Shown piece after piece: positions 8,179-15,644 of a stretch of DNA of 39,609 nucleotides. Location: contig JAILEU010000039.1 of the NCBI GenBank assembly GCA_024697785.1, forward strand, positions 1 to 39,609, read 5' to 3'. This stretch comes from Bacteroidaceae bacterium (GTDB lineage Bacteria > Bacteroidota > Bacteroidia > Bacteroidales > Bacteroidaceae). Under the pieces are notes generated by a model. It ran no database searches, was not told the DNA's origin, and saw nothing but the letters and a program-made list of their open reading frames with translations. Position numbers and translations under genes: made by a program. Positions within the stretch are counted from its first letter, which is position 1. Every line of letters begins with the position of its first letter.

Positions 8179-8184
8179 CAGCCG

Positions 8185-9666
8185 ATGAACCATCTCCACC
8201 GGCAACTGCTCTGTGCCCTGACTGCCGCTATCTGCCTGACGGCCATGGCTGACGACGCCGACGGCGCATTGCCGACGTGCGGCGTGCCCCGCATCGACAT
8301 CGTCACGAAGGACAGCGTCGCCGTCACGAACAAGACGGACTACATCCCTGCGCTGATCACGGTTCAGACTTCAGACTTCAGACTTCAGACTTCAGACTTC
8401 CCCCATTATCCATTATCAATTATCAATTATCAATTAAAGTCTTTTCACGACTCTGTCTATATCCGCGGACGGGGCAACACGTCGTGGAGGGCTTATCCCA
8501 AGAAGTCCTACAGGCTGAAGCTATTCCACCGGCAGGCGCTCTTCGGCGATGCCACACGCCACTATGTGCTCATTGCCAACTATCTCGACCCCACCCTCGC
8601 CATCAATGCCACGGCCATGGAGGCGGCGCGACTGGTGGGCAGCGCGTTCGCAGGTCATGCCATGCCCGTCGAACTGTATCTCAACGGCGACTACCTCGGA
8701 AGCTACATGCTGACAGAGAAAATCCGCGTGGGCAAGGGCAGCGTTGACATCGACCAGCAGCGCGGGGTGCTCGTCGAACTCGACGTCAATTACGACGAGC
8801 CGCGACGCTTTGTCAGCCGTTCCTACCACCTGCCCGTCATGGTTCACCATCCCGAGGACAGCGCGGCCGACGACAACCTTACGGCCATCGCCACCCATTG
8901 GAACGACATGGAGGATGCCGTGCGCAGCGGCAGCGACCTCGCGGCACTCGTCGATACGGCTGCCCTCGTACGCTATCTGTTTGTGTACGACCTCTTCTGC
9001 AACAACGAGGTGGGACACCCCAAGAGTGTCTTCTGCTTCTATGAGCGTCCCCTCCATCTGGACGCCCTCGAGGGCGCATCGCCCTTCACCTTCGGCCCGG
9101 TATGGGATTTCGACTGGTCGTGCGGCTATCTGGGCGATCGGTACTTCGAGCTGCCCTTCCTCGAGCCCTACGAGCAGGGGCAGTGGTTTTCCGTCACCCC
9201 CGTCACAGACTATGTGGACGGGCGTACGGCCTACAACGGCTATCCCTTCTTCGATGCCCTCGTCCATCATCCGCAAGTGAAGATGGCCTATGCCCGTTTC
9301 TGCCGCGACACGCTCTCCGGCGGACTGCCCGGCCAGCTGCTGGACTTTATCGACGGCTATGCCTCCCTCGTCCACCTCTCGGCTGAACATGACGCCACCC
9401 TATGGCCGAACACCGCCCGCCACGCCAGCGCCACCGACGAGCTGAAGCGATGGCTCACAGCCCGCGCCGAGCGACTTCTCCAACACAGCCGGCAGATGAT
9501 AGAAGACGACATAGCCTCCCTCCGCCCCTTCGGTGCAATGGATAATTATCAATTGCCCATTATCAAATATCCATTGTTTACGCTTGACGGCCGTCCTCTG
9601 TCCCCAGCCCATGCTCCCAACGAGGGAATCTACATCGTGAACCGGCGTAAAGTCATCGTGAAGTAA
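8185..9666 (+). CDS. Secreted CotH-kinase-family protein with two in-frame repeat insertions
   Basis: 493 residues from the ATG at 8185, chosen because the signal peptide (LLCALTAAICLTAMADD) starts there; the longer open frame is repeat-derived. CotH signatures are present: IRGRGNTSWRAYPKKSYRLK at about 92, NYLDPTLAINATAMEAAR, NGDYLGSYMLTEKI, FVYDLFCNNEVGHPKS and the WDFDWSCGY active-site-like segment. CotH-fold proteins are atypical kinases; secreted bacterial ones are mostly uncharacterised. Residues about 60-84 are encoded by AGACTTC and ATCAATT heptamer arrays, and about 451-464 by a second AATGGATAATTATC block. The end, YPLFTLDGRPLSPAHAPNE followed by GIYIVNRRKVIVK, resembles the short C-terminal tail of many secreted Prevotella proteins. 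The mature catalytic part appears intact. Confidence 0.88.
   Translation: MNHLHRQLLCALTAAICLTAMADDADGALPTCGVPRIDIVTKDSVAVTNKTDYIPALITVQTSDFRLQTSDFPHYPLSIINYQLKSFHDSVYIRGRGNTSWRAYPKKSYRLKLFHRQALFGDATRHYVLIANYLDPTLAINATAMEAARLVGSAFAGHAMPVELYLNGDYLGSYMLTEKIRVGKGSVDIDQQRGVLVELDVNYDEPRRFVSRSYHLPVMVHHPEDSAADDNLTAIATHWNDMEDAVRSGSDLAALVDTAALVRYLFVYDLFCNNEVGHPKSVFCFYERPLHLDALEGASPFTFGPVWDFDWSCGYLGDRYFELPFLEPYEQGQWFSVTPVTDYVDGRTAYNGYPFFDALVHHPQVKMAYARFCRDTLSGGLPGQLLDFIDGYASLVHLSAEHDATLWPNTARHASATDELKRWLTARAERLLQHSRQMIEDDIASLRPFGAMDNYQLPIIKYPLFTLDGRPLSPAHAPNEGIYIVNRRKVIVK
8363..8436 (+). repeat. Two heptamer arrays inside cotH
   Basis: AGACTTC is repeated about five times (8363-8400), followed by ATCAATT-type units (8404-8436). 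Both are in the stop-free orientation; the opposite strand of either would contain TGA in every frame. They encode SDFRLQT repeats and then PLSIINYQL. Confidence 0.9.
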
Positions 9667-9730
9667 GGAAAAACGATAACGAAAACAATTAATTAAAGTT
9701 TAACGTTTAATGTTTAATGTTTAATGTTAT

Positions 9731-9893
9731 GGTTTAGTTTTTGCTCTGCAAAAGGTTTAGTTTTTTTGTTTTACAAAAAAGGTTTAATGATTTTGCGTGG
9801 CAAAATCGGTTTATTAACCTCAGCAAAGCCTGAAATAAACCTTGCCAAAGGCAAAATAAACCTCCGGCGCAGCCGGAAATAAACCTATAAACC
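9731..9893. repeat. Array of six different hairpins joined by GGTTTA
   Basis: Three forward units (GGTTTA plus hairpin) meet three inverted units (hairpin plus AATAAACC) around the palindrome GGTTTATTAACC at 9808-9819. Stems, all with three-base loops, are: TTTTGC/GCAAAA (loop TCT), TTTTTTGT/ACAAAAAA (TTT), GATTTTGC/GCAAAATC (GTG), TCAGC/GCCTGA (AAA, one bulge), TTGCC/GGCAA (AAA) and TCCGGC/GCCGGA (GCA). The array occupies most of the 305-bp gap 9667-9971; the remainder is TTTAATG and ATCAATT repeats reaching almost to the next start codon. Confidence 0.85.
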
Positions 9894-9971
9894 AAATTTA
9901 ATTCTTAACTCTTAACTAATAGCTGCGCCCAATTTTCAATTATCAATTATCAATTGTCAATTTTTATAAAG

Positions 9972-10946
9972 ATGCCCGCTGTAACCCTACTTGTAGCCAT
10001 CTATAATGCGGCCGAGACGCTCCCCCGTTGTCTGGACAGCCTGTTGGCACAGACTCTTCGCCACATCCAGATTGTCTGCATCGACGATGCCTCTAACGAC
10101 GACACCCCCGCCATCCTCGCCCGCTATGCCCAGGCCGACAGCCGCATCACCACGCTCCGCCTCACGGAAAACGGGGGACAGGCACATGCCCGCAACTGCG
10201 GCCTTGCCCTCGCCGAGGGGACGTTCATCGGCATGGTTGATGCCGACGACTGGCTTGCACCCGATGCCCTCGAACAGGCTTGGAACGTCATCACCCGTTA
10301 TCCGCAAACCGACGCGGTCCTCTTCGACCTCGTCAAAGTATGGCCCGACGGAAGGGAAGAAGAATACGCAAAAACCGATCACTCCATCGTCTTCTCCGGT
10401 TTTGAGGCCATGAGGCTTAGCTTGCGCTGGCAGATTCATGGGCTCTACCTCGTCCGCGCCGACATTCACCGGGCTTATCCCTATGACGAGACTGCGCGTC
10501 TCTACAGCGACGACAACACCACCCGCCTCCATTACCTCCACAGCCGCGAAGTGCGCCCGTCAGGCGGCCGTTATTATTACTTCCAGAACCCTCGCTCGAC
10601 AACGCAGCGCGTCTCAGTGCTCTACTTCGAGAGCCTCCGCGCCCAGCACCATATGCAGCAGCTCCTTGCCGATGAACATATTGCGTCCGACATCATCGAC
10701 GATTACGAACAATACCGCTGGCTGAACGTCGTTGACTGCTGTTACTTCCTCGCCCTTCACCGCCGTTCGTTTACCGCTGCCGAGCGCCGCAAAGCCCGCA
10801 GAGCCATTGCCGAGACATACGCCACCTTCCCGCCACACTTCGGCAGTCCCCGGAAGTTCGGCTACCGCCAATGCCGCAACTTCAGCCACTTCTGGATGCA
10901 GGAGCAGCTCTACTTCGCCCTCCGGAAGATAACCGGAAAGATGTAG
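9972..10946 (+). CDS. Family 2 glycosyltransferase
   Basis: 324 residues from the ATG at 9972 (the upstream extension is a TTG inside repeats). GT-A fold signatures: VTLLVAIYNAAETLPRCLDS at the start, IDDASNDDTP for nucleotide binding, NGGQAHARNCGLA, and the metal-binding VDADDW (DxD type). The second half is family-typical, of the kind that adds sugars to surface polysaccharide; donor and acceptor cannot be told. No membrane segment is evident. It follows cotH after the hairpin array and ends 6 bp from the convergent GH43 gene end. It may be a stand-alone gene, because no other polysaccharide gene is adjacent. Confidence 0.88.
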   Translation: MPAVTLLVAIYNAAETLPRCLDSLLAQTLRHIQIVCIDDASNDDTPAILARYAQADSRITTLRLTENGGQAHARNCGLALAEGTFIGMVDADDWLAPDALEQAWNVITRYPQTDAVLFDLVKVWPDGREEEYAKTDHSIVFSGFEAMRLSLRWQIHGLYLVRADIHRAYPYDETARLYSDDNTTRLHYLHSREVRPSGGRYYYFQNPRSTTQRVSVLYFESLRAQHHMQQLLADEHIASDIIDDYEQYRWLNVVDCCYFLALHRRSFTAAERRKARRAIAETYATFPPHFGSPRKFGYRQCRNFSHFWMQEQLYFALRKITGKM

Positions 10947-10952
10947 CCGGCG

Positions 10953-12836
10953 TCAGTCGCTCACCCGCTTGCCCCAGAAGGTGCGGGTGCCGGTGAGGTT
11001 GTAGCCGGCATAGACGAGCGTGGCATGACGGGGCGATGCCTCCCAGTCGAGTTCGCGGGCAACGCAAACGCTGTTATTGCCCAGATGGAGGATGTTGGCA
11101 TCGGGGTCGAAGCTCCACTTCCCGCTGAGGGCGCCTTCCATGGTGCCGTCGGCATGGAGCACCAATGTCGTGGAGGTCTGTTGCTGCTGGTAGGAATAAG
11201 TGAGGTTGATATGCTCCCATGTGCCGACAAGCTCGTCGGCCGTCACAGAGGCCTGCGGCACAGCGCCGTAGCGCTCGGGCAGCACCACGGGCCAACCGCT
11301 TGGTGTCCAGAGGATGCGACGCACATGACCCATCATGATGGCATTGGCGTAGGTGTCGCCGCTGTAGCCCTCCGGCAGACGTCCCTGAGAGGAATAGAAC
11401 CAGTTGCCCTGACCATCGTCGAAGACGGCACAATGGCTGATGCCTACCCAGCCGTCGATGTCGCGTGCCGAGCTGAACTTATAGGGATGGGTAACCACCG
11501 GAAAACACTCTCCACCGGTGGTGATGTTGGTGCCGTTCATGCCCATATAGGGGCCTGTGATGTTGCGCGAGCGGGCCACACGGGTGTTGTAGGCCACGGC
11601 GAGCTCGTCGTAAGCCAGGAAGAGATAGTAGTAACCGGTTGCGGGGTTATAGACCACCTCGGGTCCCTCGCTGCCCTGCCAGCGAGACGAGGCGTCGCGG
11701 GTAGCGATGCGACGGCCATAGGTGGTGTTGGCGCCGGTGCCCGTCTGCCACGGGTCGGGAAGCGACGCTTTCGTCTTGCCTGTAGCGGGGTCTATCTGTA
11801 TGGCAACGATACCGCTGTGCCACGAGCCATAGATGAGCCAGTGGGTGTCCTCGGGGGTGACAACATACGTGGGATCTATGGCGTTGAAGCGGAACCAGCC
11901 GCCCCACTTGCTGCCTGTGCCGAACGACGAGGCTGTCTTGTCGCTGCTGCTGCAGATGACGAAGCCCTTGTCCTCCCAGACGTTTGAGGCAGGGTCGGTG
12001 GTCTCCATCAGGCCGATGACGGCCCACTCGTCGGGCACCAGACAGTAGTACATGCGGTAGAGGTTGTCGCTGATCTTACGGGCAACGGGAGCCCAGTAGC
12101 CCATGTTCGTCAGCGAGCTCAGGGGCGCTCTGCCCAGGCGTGCGTAGAGGGCGTTGATGGTGTCGAGCGCCCAGGCGGGACAGTCATCCATGAGGGTGGC
12201 GCCCAGGTATTCCCAGTTGACGAGGTCGCGCGAACGGCGGCCGTGGAAATGGCCGTGACCGTCATGGGCATTGCCGAACGAGGCGTCGGTCTGATACATA
12301 TAGTAGTAGCCATCGGACGCCCGCATCACCGTGGGGTCGTGGACGTTGGCCAGATTCCACTGCCCGCGCTGGCCCCAACCGCTGATGGAACGGTAGTAGT
12401 CGGTATAGACAGGACGTCCATAGGGATTGCGGGCCTTGTCGTACGCGTTCTTGTCGTAATAGGCTATCTCGCGGAGCAGCAGTTCGCGTGGCTCGGAAAA
12501 GGTGATGCTGTCCGTGTAGGAACTGTGGGCTCGGACGGGATAGACCGTGCCGTCGGAGAGGTGGATGCGAAGGGTGTCGGAAAGATGGGTGGCGCCGAGA
12601 GCGACGCTGAGGGAATCGATGTACGAGACATCGAGTATCTGCGTCGTCTTGTACTTGGCATACTGGTTGACGTACATCTTCTGGGCGCTCAAGAATGAAA
12701 AATGAAAAATGAAAAATGAAAAATATATAGCTTTTAAAAAGGAAGGATGAAAAATGAAAAATGAATAAATAGCTTTGCCAGTGGAGGAGGGGGCAGAGGA
12801 AAGGGGGTGTAGTTTGCGGGACATTTTATTTTTCAT
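10953..12836 (-). CDS. Secreted GH43 arabinanase-like protein with repeat-built signal region
   Basis: 627 residues from the ATG at 12836 (ATG 12824 is also possible). The GH43 five-bladed propeller begins near WNLANVHDPTVMRASDGYYY, where the Asp of HDPTV is the usual catalytic base; WAPVARKISDNLYRMYY, FNAIDPTYVV and GSEGPEVVY (likely acid Glu) follow. This set resembles endo-1,5-alpha-L-arabinanases of Bacteroidales, including the C-terminal small beta domain (LVGTWEHINL to the end). Residues about 21-48 (AIYSFFIFHPSFLKAIYFS and what follows) are encoded by TCATTTTT heptamer arrays and form the only hydrophobic stretch, ending LSAQ like a cleavage site. The gene starts 10 bp after the acyltransferase gene ends, so it is last in that operon. 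Exact specificity is inferred. Confidence 0.85.
   Translation of the reverse strand: MKNKMSRKLHPLSSAPSSTGKAIYSFFIFHPSFLKAIYFSFFIFHFSFLSAQKMYVNQYAKYKTTQILDVSYIDSLSVALGATHLSDTLRIHLSDGTVYPVRAHSSYTDSITFSEPRELLLREIAYYDKNAYDKARNPYGRPVYTDYYRSISGWGQRGQWNLANVHDPTVMRASDGYYYMYQTDASFGNAHDGHGHFHGRRSRDLVNWEYLGATLMDDCPAWALDTINALYARLGRAPLSSLTNMGYWAPVARKISDNLYRMYYCLVPDEWAVIGLMETTDPASNVWEDKGFVICSSSDKTASSFGTGSKWGGWFRFNAIDPTYVVTPEDTHWLIYGSWHSGIVAIQIDPATGKTKASLPDPWQTGTGANTTYGRRIATRDASSRWQGSEGPEVVYNPATGYYYLFLAYDELAVAYNTRVARSRNITGPYMGMNGTNITTGGECFPVVTHPYKFSSARDIDGWVGISHCAVFDDGQGNWFYSSQGRLPEGYSGDTYANAIMMGHVRRILWTPSGWPVVLPERYGAVPQASVTADELVGTWEHINLTYSYQQQQTSTTLVLHADGTMEGALSGKWSFDPDANILHLGNNSVCVARELDWEASPRHATLVYAGYNLTGTRTFWGKRVSD
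12693..12773 (-). repeat. Heptamer arrays (TTTCATT) in the GH43 signal region
   Basis: Two blocks of TTTTTCA-type heptamers, each preceded on the coding strand by an AAGCTATTTAT or AAGCTATATAT module. The coding orientation is stop-free; the reverse (AATGAAA) would give TGA. A nearly identical module encodes the signal region of the lipoprotein at 19306-20934. Confidence 0.85.
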
Positions 12837-12846
12837 TTTTCATTAT

Positions 12847-14166
12847 TCATTCTTCATTCAAAAACAGTTCCGAGCTGTGGACCAGCGTGTCGGGCAGGGG
12901 CATGCCATAGACTCTCTCGCGCAGGAAACGTCCGAAGGCTTCCACGTCGCCCTTGAAAGCCTGCTGCTCCTCGACGCTGATGGTCTCGCCAATGGCCAGG
13001 CGGTGGTTACTGCAATGTTTGTTGAGCAGTTCGCTAGGCAGCCGCAGGGTGCGGATGCGCCAGTCGACGAGGCCGAGGAGGTAGAAGAAGCGGCTGTTGC
13101 GGTCGAAGAAGCGTATGGGCACCACGGGGACGCGTGCCTTCAGGATGAGGCGGATGAGGCTCGGCTGCCACTCCCTGTCGACGATGGCGTGGCGGCGGGG
13201 GATGTAGTTCGACACGGCACCGGCGGGGAAGAAGCCCACGGGATGTCCGTCGTGGAGCTGCGTGATGACGCCCCTGACGCCGCTGAGGTTCTTGCCAGTA
13301 CTGTCGGCGTCGGCGACGTCGGTCTTCGGGGTGACGGTGATGAAGGCCGAGGCCATCGCCCTCACGCGCATCAGGAACTCGTTGACCATCACCTTGAAGT
13401 CGGGCCGCTCGTGACCGACGAGGTCAACGAGCACGATGCCGTCCAGTCCCCCGTAGGGGTGGTTGCTGATGGTGATGAAGGCGCCCTCGGGCAGGGTGTC
13501 GAGCCGCTCGGCGTTGCCGACAAGGTAGTCGCAGCCCATGCGCCGCAGCAGATGGGTGGCAAAGGAGACGCCCTCGTTGTCGGCCACCGAGTCATAGAGC
13601 CGGTTGAGGCGGTTGATGTTGAAGAGCTTCATCAGCAGCACGGCTAGCCGCTGCCCCCACACACCCGAGAAGAGGGGCGTGAAGGTGGCAAGCTCCTCGC
13701 GGCTGATGAGCTCGCGCGCCGGACGCGGACGTTTCTTGCCGAACACCCACATCTCGGCCAGGAAGAAGTTGAAGAACCCCGACACCGTCAGCGCCACCAG
13801 GTTGCAGATGACCACATGCCAGCCAAACAGATGCTCGCACAGCAGCAGGAAGAACATCTTGATGAGAAAGCCCAGCACCGACGAGAGGTTGAACGTCAGG
13901 AAGCGGCGGAAGAACCAGCGCTTGCCGTGGTCCTCGATGCGCGTGGACCATATCCACAGGTACGAAGTGACATAGTTGACAAACGTCGCCACCTCGAACG
14001 AGATGGTGGGCGAGATGATGTTCTCACCCACATAGCTGCCCTTGAACACCAGGTCGGCAAAGAGCCAGAGCACGCCACAGTCAACCAACGTGCCGATGTT
14101 GCGCGTCAGGAAAAACTCCACAAAGCGGAGCACGCCGGTAGCCTCGCGACTGCGGTCGATAATCAT
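12847..14166 (-). CDS. GtrA-domain protein fused to a PlsC-like lysophospholipid acyltransferase
   Basis: 439 residues. Residues about 15-145 carry four hydrophobic helices with the GtrA pattern (RNIGTLVDCGVLWLF, ISFEVATFVNYVTSYLWIW, FFNFFLAEMWVF); GtrA-type proteins are proposed to flip polyprenyl-linked sugars. Residues about 200-430 are an acyltransferase: NHPYGGLDG with H236 and D242 (HPxxxxD, as in haemolysin-like PlsC proteins of this phylum), VNEFLM and FFPAGAVSNY (block III). The fusion suggests acylation of a lipid or lipid-linked intermediate at the inner membrane. The ATG at 14166 overlaps the stop of the upstream CDP-alcohol phosphatidyltransferase by 4 bp. Substrates are unknown. 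Glycine- or serine-lipid O-acylation is one possibility; a glycolipid is another. Confidence 0.8.
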   Translation of the reverse strand: MIIDRSREATGVLRFVEFFLTRNIGTLVDCGVLWLFADLVFKGSYVGENIISPTISFEVATFVNYVTSYLWIWSTRIEDHGKRWFFRRFLTFNLSSVLGFLIKMFFLLLCEHLFGWHVVICNLVALTVSGFFNFFLAEMWVFGKKRPRPARELISREELATFTPLFSGVWGQRLAVLLMKLFNINRLNRLYDSVADNEGVSFATHLLRRMGCDYLVGNAERLDTLPEGAFITISNHPYGGLDGIVLVDLVGHERPDFKVMVNEFLMRVRAMASAFITVTPKTDVADADSTGKNLSGVRGVITQLHDGHPVGFFPAGAVSNYIPRRHAIVDREWQPSLIRLILKARVPVVPIRFFDRNSRFFYLLGLVDWRIRTLRLPSELLNKHCSNHRLAIGETISVEEQQAFKGDVEAFGRFLRERVYGMPLPDTLVHSSELFLNEE

Positions 14167-14873
14167 AGCTTAGGCTCGGGCAGGGGGTCTATCTTGGCCA
14201 GTTTCTTGCGGTCGCGGTGGAACGAGATGGCGTACATCACGTAGAGCAGCACGGCTATGCCCATGACGATGAAGTCGAAGAGGCTGAACGAGAACACCTC
14301 GTCGCCGAAGTTGGCCGGAAACTGCTTGTTCACGTTGTTCAGCCCGGGGATGTACATGAAGCAGATGAGCAGTATCTGGATGATCAGTCGGAACTCGGTG
14401 GGGCCGAGGCCGAGGTAGGTGAGCCGGAACTCATTCTTCACAATCTGGCAGATGCAGGTGTAGATGGTGAGGGCGAAATAGCCCGTCAGGCAGAACAGCG
14501 CCACGGGCAGACTGATGAGGGGCGAGAGGCCGGCGCCGATGAAGAGCAGCGCCTCGTTCAGCACGTCCACGTTGTGGTCGAGGTAGTAGCCGTAGAGCGG
14601 CCTCTGGGTGTTGCGCACACGCGCCACCGTGCCGTCGAGGCTGTCGCCGTACCAGTTGACGAAGAGGCCTATGATGACCAGCCAGAGGAACTGGAGGCTG
14701 ATGTTGCTGAGCAGAAAGCCGATGAAGCACACCACAGCCCCAAGCACGCCGATGAGCGTCAGAGTGTCGCTCGTCACCTTACGGGGCATGCGGTTGGCAA
14801 TGGCCACCAGTAGTTTTTTCTCCAAGGCATTCAGCACCGAGGTCTGTATGCGTACTGCTTTTTCGTTTCCCAT
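14163..14873 (-). CDS. CDP-alcohol phosphatidyltransferase
   Basis: 236 residues from the ATG at 14873 (the frame extends to a TTG at 14879). The signature is clear: DSLDGTVARVRN, then after nine residues from AR a glycine, and YYLDHNVD, i.e. D(x2)DG(x2)AR(x9)G(x3)D(x3)D. The four aspartates bind the metals used to transfer a phosphatidyl group from CDP-diacylglycerol to an alcohol, or the reverse arrangement with a CDP-alcohol. About five to six membrane helices are visible. The acceptor cannot be inferred; pgsA- or pssA-like roles are not indicated. It is first in the operon with the GtrA-acyltransferase and GH43, coupled by a 4-bp overlap. Confidence 0.87.
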   Translation of the reverse strand: MGNEKAVRIQTSVLNALEKKLLVAIANRMPRKVTSDTLTLIGVLGAVVCFIGFLLSNISLQFLWLVIIGLFVNWYGDSLDGTVARVRNTQRPLYGYYLDHNVDVLNEALLFIGAGLSPLISLPVALFCLTGYFALTIYTCICQIVKNEFRLTYLGLGPTEFRLIIQILLICFMYIPGLNNVNKQFPANFGDEVFSFSLFDFIVMGIAVLLYVMYAISFHRDRKKLAKIDPLPEPKL

Positions 14874-14903
14874 GTTCAAATTCAGGTTTTAAGGGTTATA
14901 TTT

Positions 14904-14940
14904 TAGACTGCAGACGTCAGGCTTCAGACTGCAGACTTCG
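14904..14940. repeat. Degenerate AGACTTC-type repeat upstream of the phosphatidyltransferase operon
   Basis: AGACTGCAGACGTCAGG, CTTCAGACTGCAGACTTC: the same heptamer family found inside cotH, here diverged. The rest of the gap to rnpB is AT-rich and contains a weak hairpin CCGA/TCGG followed by six T (14986-15007). Confidence 0.6.
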
Positions 14941-15053
14941 TTTTATCTGGCAAATTTCAGCTTTTTTTTTAACATTTCCATTGTTCCGACCTAAAAATCG
15001 GCTTTTTTAAGTGATTTTTAACACCCGTCTGCATGTTTCACGAAAAAAAAGCG

Positions 15054-15061
15054 TAATTTCG
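15054..15061 (+). promoter_or_regulatory. Probable -7 box of rnpB
   Basis: TAATTTCG differs by one base from TAnnTTTG. It would start transcription near 15068, about 20 nt before the P1 helix of RNase P RNA. A recognisable -33 box is lacking. Confidence 0.4.
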
Positions 15062-15087
15062 CGGCCGATTAGACATCGTCATACGAA

Positions 15088-15502
15088 GAAGAACGGCAGT
15101 TGGACGGTCTGTCGCTCATCCCCATTCCACGGGGGTGTGAGGAAAGTCCGGGCAACACAGAGCGATTCCACTTCCTAACGGAAAGCTGTCGGCGACGGCA
15201 GGGTAACGCAGAAGAAAACAACCGCCAGCAGGCTCGCACGCGCGGGCCCCCGTCAGAAAACGCGTACGGCGCCGGCTGGTAAGGGTGAGAAGGCGGGGTA
15301 AGAGCCCACCGGGCGTCTGGCGACAGACGTGCCGTGCGTCCTGGAAGTTGCAAGTTCATGTAAACCGGCGTTTGAGGGCTGCTCGTCCGAGCCGGAGGGT
15401 AGAACGCTACAGTCCGTCGGTGACGGCGGACGCAGATAAATGACAGGCACCCCCACCCCACGGGGGCACAGAACCCGGCTTACAGGCCAGCTGTCGTTCC
15501 TC
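15088..15502 (+). ncRNA. rnpB: RNase P RNA (bacterial class A)
   Basis: The universal 5' core GAGGAAAGTCCGGGC lies at 15139-15153 and its 3' partner ACAGAACCCGGCTTACAGG at 15468-15486; together they make P4 and the catalytic core. A perfect 13-bp P1 helix (allowing G-U) joins 15091-15103 to 15487-15499, which fixes both ends to within a few bases. The overall length of about 415 nt suits class A of Bacteroidetes. It is the ribozyme that matures tRNA 5' ends. It stands alone between the divergent phosphatidyltransferase operon and yihY. Confidence 0.96.
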
Positions 15503-15510
15503 TTTTCGGT

Positions 15511-15632
15511 CGAAAGTCGATAGTCAATAGTCTATTGCTTTTCGCGGCCTTGGCCGCCACGCCCCTAAGGGGCGTAAAGAGCAATTGACCATAGACCATA
15601 GACCATAGACTATAGACCAAGCAACAGACCAT
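15511..15632. repeat. Mirrored heptamer block with two GC hairpins after rnpB
   Basis: GATAGTC-type units on the left face CATAGAC units on the right. Between them the arms TTGCTTTT and AAAGAGCAA enclose hairpins GCGGC CTTG GCCGC (15544-15557) and ACGCCCC TAA GGGGCGT (15559-15575). The arrangement is the same as at 2473-2631 but with other sequences. The block may also act as the rnpB terminator; no T-run follows. Confidence 0.75.
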
Positions 15633-15644
15633 AGACAAACCAAA

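Noticed and set aside
8059-8184. Longer start for CotH
   Set aside because: The extra 42 codons are read from element A1 and TCATTTTT repeats, and the signal peptide begins at ATG 8185, next to a -7 box.
14986-15007. Intrinsic terminator (hairpin CCGA/TCGG plus T-run)
   Set aside because: The stem is only four base pairs and no forward gene lies upstream of it.
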